Assembly (NCBI GenBank): GCA_030544215.1
Contig: JARZZO010000013.1
Location: 44,535,196 to 44,599,195 of the forward strand
Direction: 5' to 3'
Origin: Zantedeschia hybrid cultivar
Taxonomy: Eukaryota; Streptophyta; Magnoliopsida; Alismatales; Araceae
DNA length: 64,000 nucleotides
Of the stretch, positions 56,805 through 64,000 are shown in pieces (position 1 is the first letter of the stretch; every line of letters starts with the position of its first letter). Position numbers and translations under genes: made by a program. Under the pieces are notes generated by a model. It was not told the origin of the DNA. It searched no databases and was given only the letters and a program-made list of their open reading frames with translations.

Positions 56805-57302
56805 TAAGCCCCTGTTTGGTAATGGGATAGATCTGGACAAGAATATCATAACATGGATAAATTATTCTTTCATTTGTTAATTTTTTTGTTTAGCAAAAAA
56901 TGGAGAGAATTAGTAGTCTTTTTAGAGGAGGGCGGGATATTCTACCCCTTTTCTTTATTTGGGAGGGACTTTAAATAGAAATCATTTAGTTATTCTGTTT
57001 CTGACTGTCAACGGAATAAATGAGTGGAATAGGAGATTATCCGGCCATCCTTGTTAAAATATCATTTGGCAACTAGAATATCTAAAAGGTCGAAAATTCT
57101 ATAAAGGGTAGAATAACCCAGTGATTTCTATTCGCGGTCTTCCCCAGAATAAAAGAAAAAGAGTCGGATATCTTGTTTGCCTATTAAAAAATATTTATTC
57201 TTATAATTTTTCCCAAACAAAAGAAACTGACGAATGATAGAATAATCCATTTTTGAAGGGATATTCTTCCTCATATTTAGCCTATTTCCAAATGTGGGCT
57301 AA
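56805..57302. mobile_element. Tourist-like MITE with TAA target duplication
   Basis: The element is 56808-57299 with TAA on both sides. Ends: GCCCCTGTTTGGTAATGGG and, inverted, GCCCACATTTGGAAATAGG; weaker pairing continues for about 45 bp (AAGAATAT). TAA and a G-rich, TTTGG-containing terminus fit PIF/Harbinger (Tourist). Non-coding. Confidence 0.8.
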
Positions 57303-57601
57303 GGGTGCGGTTTTTAGAGTGTTTGTCCGGATTTCAAGGGCCCAGATTATGTGAAAATTTGTAATTTGACATGAAGTATAAACAAATGGAAAAATCTAAA
57401 CCTGGATTTTGACATGTAGCGTAAACAATCTGGATTGTGCTGTGGAATCCTGCAACATACCATAGAACAATATTTTTGAACACTAAATTAGGACTTGGGT
57501 TGAAAAATATCTTGCACACTCTTCCCTTAAAATATCTTGCACCCAAAGAGTTGTGCATGAATGAATAATTAGAAAATTTTAAAATATAATATTTTAGTTT
57601 T

Positions 57602-57868
57602 ATTTTGATTGCAGAATAAGTTATTCAAAATTATTTATCTGAAATAATGTATATTAAAATAAGAAGTGTTTTAGTTTGATAATTTTGTGAGGTCCACTGA
57701 CAGAATAAGAAGAATAAATAATTCTTAAGTCTAAAATGAAATGTCTTATTCCCTTTATTTTAATATAAATAATTCTAATACGTTATAAGTCATTCCATCC
57801 GTCAAATTAGGATTAACCTAATTCTAAAAATAAGAGATATTGTTCTTCTCTTATTTTCTAATCAAAAT
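57602..57868. mobile_element. AATAAG-family MITE, copy 3
   Basis: Ends ATTTTGATTGCAGAATAAG and, inverted, ATTTTGATTAGAAAATAAG. Interior shared with 13302-13572 (AAGAATAAATAATTCTTA). It lies 130 bp upstream of the TATA box of the next gene. Confidence 0.82.
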
Positions 57869-57994
57869 GGCTCATTAATGTGTGGTGGCGTGCGTCCCTC
57901 CCTCTCCGAAGAGAGCGGGGGGTCCTGGCCGGTCGACGTCACAGTCGCGGACGCTTCACACGTGGGGCCCACGCCCGAGACCGTCCTCCCCACC

Positions 57995-58358
57995 CGAAAG
58001 CTATAAAAAATGGGCAAGAACGGGGAACCCCCATTCCCAAGCACCCAACGCCTCTTCCTCTCGATCTCGACTGCGACAAAGCCGACGCCGTTCCCTTTGT
58101 CTCTCTCCCCCCCTCCTCTCTCTCTTCCACTTCGAATATGCTCCGCATCAACCCCCGCAGATCCCCCCGCATCTTCTCCAGATCCCCTCCATTCCCCTCT
58201 CAAGATGCCGGGGCGGAGGGCGAGGAGCCATGGGCGGCCGCGGCGGCGGAGGGAAACCCTAGGGGATCAGGCGGCGACAGAGCAACGGCGGGTCTCCTAC
58301 TTTGTCGTCTTCTACTCTTCGTGGAAGGAAGGGACGAGGTTTTTGCTCCCGGCAAGGT
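57995..58358 (+). promoter_or_regulatory. TATA box and 5' leader of the USP-like gene
   Basis: TATAAAAA at 58002-58009 fits a start site near 58035. The leader has a CT-rich part (58085-58130) and several upstream ATGs. One, at 58138, opens a 97-codon frame that overlaps the main start codon; another at 58205 also runs past it. These could lower translation (inference). Confidence 0.6.
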
Positions 58359-61300
58359 ATGGAGGAGTGCGTGGTCATGGCCTACGACGCCACCAGGGAT
58401 CACAACAAGCACGAGATCGGGCGGGCCGTGAACGAGATCCGGATGAGGGGGGACGTCCTGCGCCGCGGCGACACGCTGCTCGTGCTCGGTGTCATGTGCA
58501 CCGTGCCCCACCCTAGTGAGGACGCTGATGCTTTTCCGTTCTCCTTTCTGTTCATGTGAAGTGGAAGAACTAGATTTCTTAGTGGTTTCCGTTTTCTCAG
58601 GGTGAATATTTTGGGTTGAGGAGGAACTGGCCGCGACATCATTGAGAAGGGAATGGAGACTCAAAAGTGTAGTCTAGAGTTCTGTTTAGTGTTGAAACTG
58701 CTTGAGGTAGAGAGAAGGAGCTCAACAGGTTGCTTTTAGGGAAAATCATTTCTTCATTCCCAGTCACATGAAATTGGCTTGGGCCCATTAGGTATCAGAG
58801 GATCCATGGAGCTTCGGGAAGACAAAACCGACCAAACAATGAATGCAGGGGGTTAGAACATCTATTCATTATGAATTAGTTTGCCATAAGTTGCTATGGA
58901 TTTGTAGCAGACTCATAGTGAATAGAATTAATTTGTCTGGTCATCGATACTCTACTATTTCGGTTGCCATACCTGATAATGTTCAAGAATGACAAAAAAA
59001 TTGCCTCTACTTGCACCTGCATATACAGGACATGTACTCTGTGTATTATTGATGTTCGACTTGAAAAAAGGTCAGCACATCTCTAGAAGCTTCCTGTAAG
59101 CCTATAATATCTTAAACAACAGCAAAAACTCACTGAAGAATTTTGTCCTTGTCATTATCATTGTAAAGAATCAAACAATTTCTCATTTTCATGGCACTCG
59201 TTGGAGACTGTTTTCATCCAACTCCCAAATTTATGGTCTCTACAGTGTATCTTATGGTCAAGAGATTAGCAATTTATCAAAGAAAAGGAGGAAAACTTGA
59301 GATGTTGTGTTAACTAAAATATTACTTAGATTAGATGTAAAAGTGATATATGAGATGTACACATTTGTGATCAAACACACTACAGTCACAAAGGACATAA
59401 ATATTTTCCTCATGGTTTTGTTCTCTTGACAATGACTTTAACTTGATATCTACTAATGCTTTCATATTACTTACCAAAAAAAGATACTAATGCTTTCATA
59501 TTTAAATGGGGGAAGGCAAATGACAAGACCTTAGAGGATGAACTAACATTAATGGTATCCAACCATGGGCCCTATATATAGTCTTTTCTTACATTTCACA
59601 TTCAAAAATCAAAACAACAAATTGGTTATGAACTTCATGCAGTTACAGTGGGACTTTAAAAGTCCAAACATTAATGTCCACAGAAATGTGCTCTGTATTT
59701 GGCCACTTATCATATGATCATGCCATAATGGTTATTGTGAATTGACACTGGACATGTTGGATTTGTGCATTATTTCTGCCTCTAAATACAGTAAGAACTA
59801 TTATACATTTTTCTTGGTGTTGCAAAAATATGAAGATTCTTGCAAAGAATACTTATCTAGTTATTTATCATCATTTGTGCCCTTCTAGACAAATTTGTGT
59901 ATATCCCTATTGACCAGTGCATGAATACCCTCAAAGTTGTCATCTCTCTATAAAGTTTTGATTATGATAGGTCAATCATTAACTCCAACCCAAAATGACA
60001 GAAATAACATGCACGTGAAGGTTTGAAGTTTAAACAAGGAGCTATTACTATCATTTTTAGGTGATAGTGTTGTTTCAAACAAAATTATGTGTTTCCCATA
60101 TTAGATTATAGTTTTGCACTGTTTCTTAGTGTGATGGTATAACCCTGCATTTTCTTTTTAAGATAAAGTGGATATATATATATACAGAGTATCATTTCGT
60201 TGGGTATTGATGAGAATAGGAATGTCTGTAAGAGTGATAACTCACCTTTACATAAATGCATGGGTTAAGAGGTGAACAAAGGCAAAATCATGCCTCTCTC
60301 TCTCCTCCATCCCTGCAATAGCACAAACTGTATCTTGAGATGGCACAATACCTGATACATGGTTGTTTGTTTCAGTGGGATATCAAATTAGGGCTTGTAC
60401 CGATTCCTTTGCTGGGACCAATGCACGAGCAATAGAGGAAGAAATATCAAAGAAGGTTGATATGTATGAACACATGCTCATACAAAGTGTTGAACGATGT
60501 GTACATGAAGGGGTAATGCATGCTTAATTCTCTGTATGGCTCTTCTGCTCCCCGCACACACCCCCCCCCCCCCCCCAAAAAAAAAAAAACTGTATTTCTG
60601 TAACAGCTAATAATTTCTTTCTATGTTTTTGTCATTCTTCCTCTCACTGCTAAGGAAGCTTGCACCTGTCTGCCGGTATCCCCTTTAGTTTTTAGTTAAA
60701 TGCGTGATGCGTGGTTTCTGAATACCATTTCAAAAGGCAGCATTTATAGCCTGCTTCTCACAATTTTGATTTTGGTTTTCAATTTTATAACCCTAAAGGA
60801 CCAAGTAACTGGTGAAAGTGAAGGCTGTAGTTCGGAAAGACAGATGAAAAACAAAGCATTTAGTCATTAACAATTTGGTTGTATCCACAACTGTGAACTG
60901 AATAATATATGCTCTTAATGATTGATCAAGTTTTAATGCATTTCAGGTCAGTGTGAGAGTGAAGGTTACTGCTGGAACTCCTGCTAAAAAAGTTATTTTG
61001 CAAGAGGTTCTATCTTGTAAAACCTCTTGGTTGGTAATTGACAGGTAAGTCCTTTTTAGGTTGTTAACTGGTTATGTGGTCAGTGATCATGTGCATCTTT
61101 TTGTTTTTCTTTGAGTTTGAGTTGTGTCAGATGAAAGTTGTCATCAAAGGATAAGATATTTGGTAGTGGATACTGTTTTTATCTTGTGTGCATCTATTCC
61201 AGGTCTCTGCTTGCTTTTGAAAATTCTGGTCTAGTCATTAGCCAGTTATGTGCTGTAGTTAGACTGTTAGAGATTTTGTTGACGTATAGAGAGAGTGCAT

Positions 61301-62744
61301 GTATTCATGTTTCTATTCCATTTCTCTCTTGGCTTTGAATAATTGTTGGTTCTGTCATTAGCCGGTTGTTGAGATGCAGTTGAGACTTTGTTGATATAAA
61401 TAGGCAGGGAACCATATTTCCATGAAGGAGAAATGAAGAAAACATTTCAGTCTTAATCTGGAGTTCTCGACATAAATGTAGTACGCATCTGTCTAGGTGA
61501 CATTTATCGGTATCTATTAGTTCTATGGTATTCTAATTACCGTGTATTCTATTGGAAATTGTTGCACATCAAATACGATGGGACGTTCAAGGCTTCAAGC
61601 CCAAATAAAACGGAAACTGGTGGAAGTATAACAAAAAAGGAAGAAGAGAAAAGAGGGAATGGGGAATAATATTTCTAGATTATGTGTTGGCGAGGTCTCA
61701 AAATTTATATCAACAAACTAGCAAAAAAAAAAATTTCTTATAGACCTTTTCTCAGCATATCTCAATTTGCAACACTGACTGCATTTGTAAAGACATCAAA
61801 CTTACTCTAACCAATTTGTGAACTTGTTAGTGAGGCTTCTAATGCTACTACAATTGCCATTCATATTGGATTCCTATTCACATGCCAGCTTAAAACGTCC
61901 ATGTGATATGACCTTCAAAAGTGCCTAAGATTTAAACTTAAGTGAATGAAACAAGACTAATATCACCTTACTACCACTGGTTCTATGTCCACATAATTTC
62001 TAAATTCTAGAGTCTTCAATTTTTTCATCACCACATCAGAAAGTTTCCACGCTGGGTTAACCACCCAGTGTGCCATATAATATGTGGTGAACTGCTAGTA
62101 AATGGTAACATGACAAAACAAATAACAGGAAACATAAAGATACAACTTTAGAGAGAACAAAGATGGTCATGCCTACCTGCATTTATGAATCATAGATCAT
62201 CAGTCCTCAGGGACCATGGCATAAATGTTACCTGAACATGAAGTTAATCTTTTGTGGGTTGCCATAAGTTGTAGCATCTTGGTTGGAATGGTGTTTGACT
62301 TTTTATTGCTGAGACATGGATTTTGTGCTCTGATTTTTTTTTTTTAAAGTAGTTTCTTTTGTCTTACTGATCTAAACTACAGGTATTTTAGAAGAGATTT
62401 GAAGTTCTATTTGAAACATGTGCCCTGCAAGGTTGCATTAATTCAAGATAGCTTGTCCGTGGAAGTAATGAAGCCATTTGTTACAAATGCCACAACAGAC
62501 GTATCAGAAAACAAGGACTTTTATTCTCTTGAGAAGTTTGTTCAACCTAACTTTGATGTGGCAGTAGCCAAATCCAATGATACAAGTGTTTCATATTCCA
62601 GAAGCATTCCTGAATCTCTGGACTCCCAAGACTGCTCAGATGTTGTTGGGTCAAGTACAACATCTTCATCTGGATACAGAACTCAGGAGCATAGTATAGC
62701 TATGGCTGATGAGAGTAGATCTTCTTTGAAGCAAGAACAAGCCG
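58359..62744 (+). CDS. USP-like (adenine-nucleotide alpha-hydrolase-like) domain protein, first four coding exons
   Basis: Exons 58359-58515, 60376-60512, 60947-61044 and 62383-62744 all have GT/AG borders, and phases join to about 251 residues. The first junction splits an ATG codon (A/TG). The fold pattern is of the universal stress protein type. First come MEECVVMAYDATRDH and LRRGDTLLVLGVM. After the EEEISKKVDMYEHML helix come VSVRVKVTAGTPAKKVILQE, TSWLVIDRYFRRDLKF and VPCKVALIQDSL. After about residue 165 the protein is serine-rich and probably disordered. In plants such domains often precede a receptor-like cytoplasmic kinase; no kinase exon is in the window, so that is only a guess. Exon 4 ends in phase 1 at a GTATGT donor, so more exons must follow; otherwise read-through stops two codons on. 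Confidence 0.82.
58516..60375 (+). other. Intron 1 of the USP-like gene
   Basis: 1860 bp, AT-rich, no element recognised apart from a TA tract near 60170. Confidence 0.7.
60561..60589. repeat. C16-A13 homopolymer junction
   Basis: Lies in intron 2 of the USP-like gene; length may be affected by sequencing error. Confidence 0.9.
61045..62382 (+). other. Intron 3 of the USP-like gene
   Basis: Contains an internal near-duplicate text (TTGCTTTTGAAAATTCTGGT-type and GTCATTAGCC-GTT, near 61210-61370). No exon recognised. Confidence 0.6.
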
Positions 62745-63502
62745 GTATGTGATATACCTGTGCCATACTTGAGGATAGCTGCACTGCCACTCTCATACAT
62801 GAAGCTTATTTTGCTTTTTCTAAGTTTAAACTGTGGCTTTCTGTTTGGGTGCATAGTCATTCTCCTCTATTAAGCATATTTTGCTTTTCTGTGTTTATTC
62901 AACTCTGGCTTTCAGTGGGAAATGTCTGGAAATGCCCAACTCAATCAACCATAAATCACCTCCAACTACCACGTGTGTTCTGTTTTTCCCCTAAGTCGCT
63001 AAGTTTATTTAACTGTGATTTTCTGTGAGAAATATTTGGAATCGCTTGACACAATAGACTGTAATACCAGTCGACAAATTTTCTTTCTACCTTCTTACGG
63101 AAACTTAAAGCATAGGCATGCATTAATGAGCTTATTCTCTTTCCTGGTTTAGCTATGCTGCGTTTGTGATAGAGCTTTGGTTCTTCAGATTTTATCACAG
63201 AGATCCAATCATCCAAAAGATTTGACCTAAATCTGGAATCTGCTTGATTCAACCTGGATCTCAGTGTGACTACCAAAATCAATTCAATTGCCTTTTTATT
63301 CTTTCCCTTGATCCAGTTCAATTCCAATATTCATCTAGCTGGTTTCCAGACTTTCCAGCTGATTCCAGGGTCACTCCTTGGGTCATGATGCCCTTCTAAT
63401 TTGATGATTGCTCATTCAGCTTTTTCCTTCTCAACCACAGTGCGGCATAGTTCATAGAAATGCAAAGCAACACCTCTCCCACGTTCTAGGCCTAGCTGTA
63501 AC
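62745..63502 (+). other. Probable intron 4 of the USP-like gene
   Basis: No convincing exon. A TTCTTCAG acceptor near 63188 is followed by about 18 open codons ending in TGA; it could be an alternative last exon but is not supported. A 123-codon minus-strand frame (62956-63327) has no known motif. Confidence 0.4.
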
Positions 63503-64000
63503 TGTAACGCCTTGTACTCCAACCATCAAGGTATTGTCCGCTTTATCCCAAGGGCCTCATGGTTTTTCCATGTTTTAGAGGTAATTGGCTCCAAAATAGA
63601 GATTTTTCCAGAGGTCACTTATCCTATTACTACTCATAGCTAAGCATGCTTAACTATGGAGTTCTTTACAAGAATCGAGCCAATACGCCAAAAGACACCT
63701 CGATGTTTGCAGATACAACTTAACTATATTTGAGAGGTGTTACATTCTACTCCCTAATATTGGCGACATCCTTGTCGCAACATTACCTAACCTACAACTA
63801 GTTTACTAGGCAGGTGGGACTCTAGAGGTAGCCCCCATAGATTCAAGAGGTGGCTCCTACAATATAGCTTCACACCATGGTGTTATGTATCACCGTCCCA
63901 CGAGTAGCCCTCTTATGGTGTAACACTTTGTCCTATGTAGTACTTAGCTCCCACACTTCCGACTGGTTCATGGCTCTGATATCATACTGTAATGCCATAT
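63503..64000 (-). mobile_element. Cassandra-type TRIM retroelement, cut by the window edge
   Basis: LTR 63503-63744 (242 bp) begins TGTAACGCC and ends GTTACA. A non-coding internal part (63745-63987) ends with TGGCTCTGATATCA (63971-63984), the inverse of the initiator-Met primer site. A second LTR starts at 63988 with TGTAATGCC and leaves the window. Orientation is minus, since the primer site is inverted. The LTR has a 5S rRNA-like segment, the hallmark of Cassandra. Confidence 0.9.
63606..63676 (-). ncRNA. 5S rRNA-like segment in the Cassandra LTR
   Basis: On the plus strand the words GAGGTCACTTATCCTATTAC, TACTACTC, AAGCATGCTTAACT and GGAGTTCT appear in order. They are the inverse of plant 5S rRNA from its GGGTGACCTC block back to its AGAACTCC block. 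Several bases differ, as expected of a Cassandra copy. In true 5S genes this part holds internal pol III promoter boxes. It is not a functional 5S gene. Confidence 0.88.

Noticed and set aside
63188..63252. Fifth exon of the USP-like gene
   Set aside because: A possible acceptor and 18 open codons ending in TGA exist, but nothing else supports it; left as an alternative only.
63606..63676. A genuine 5S rRNA gene
   Set aside because: Only part of 5S is present, with several changes, and it lies inside an LTR; it is the Cassandra signature.

Overview
The window looks like nuclear DNA of a flowering plant, most likely a non-grass monocot (a palm would fit, but this is not proven). It is AT-rich intergenic DNA packed with transposon remains, with a few short GC-rich coding islands and spliced genes with canonical GT...AG introns. 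I can support four protein-coding loci. No CRISPR, operon or prokaryotic feature is present.

Genes, left to right. (1) A TOM1-LIKE (TOL) gene on the minus strand: a 5' UTR exon and four coding exons (5504-8483) encode the complete N-terminal VHS domain; the GAT and C-terminal exons are not found and presumably lie beyond the left edge. (2) A plant-specific protein of unknown function on the minus strand (15653-17497), with a large first exon and a tiny 19-codon second exon. (3) A single-exon half-size ABC transporter of the ABCG5 type on the minus strand (40427-42469). (4) The first four coding exons of a gene with a universal-stress-protein-like N-terminal domain on the plus strand (58359-62744), which probably runs off the right edge. 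The genes share no pathway; each is an independent transcription unit separated by repeats.

Mobile DNA. 18204-24179 is a complete but dead Ty1/copia element with two 563-bp LTRs. 63503 to the right edge is a minus-strand Cassandra-type TRIM whose LTR carries a recognisable 5S rRNA-like segment. A second small TRIM lies at 48155-48469, next to duplicated LTR/PBS ends at 47681-47955. Non-LTR elements include an L1-like remnant (660-1690), an RTE-like remnant split by an insertion (9630-11110), and a 5'-truncated LINE with an RNase H domain, poly(A) and target-site duplication (30652-31240). There is also a 25-nt retroposon tail with a perfect 15-bp target duplication (43099-43153) and several tRNA-derived SINEs. 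DNA elements include two hAT-type non-autonomous elements with perfect 8-bp target duplications (12380-12789, 36346-36766), a Tourist-like element with TAA duplications (56808-57299), and several foldback/MITE families present more than once.

Other structure: an ancient segmental duplication (31775-32830 versus 35763-38810), an inverted-repeat element enclosing three tandem repeats (53791-54250), a GTACCGG-rich palindrome (2285-2441), and long CT, GA, TA and poly-G tracts. All boundaries were read by eye; similarity statements are hand alignments, not searches.
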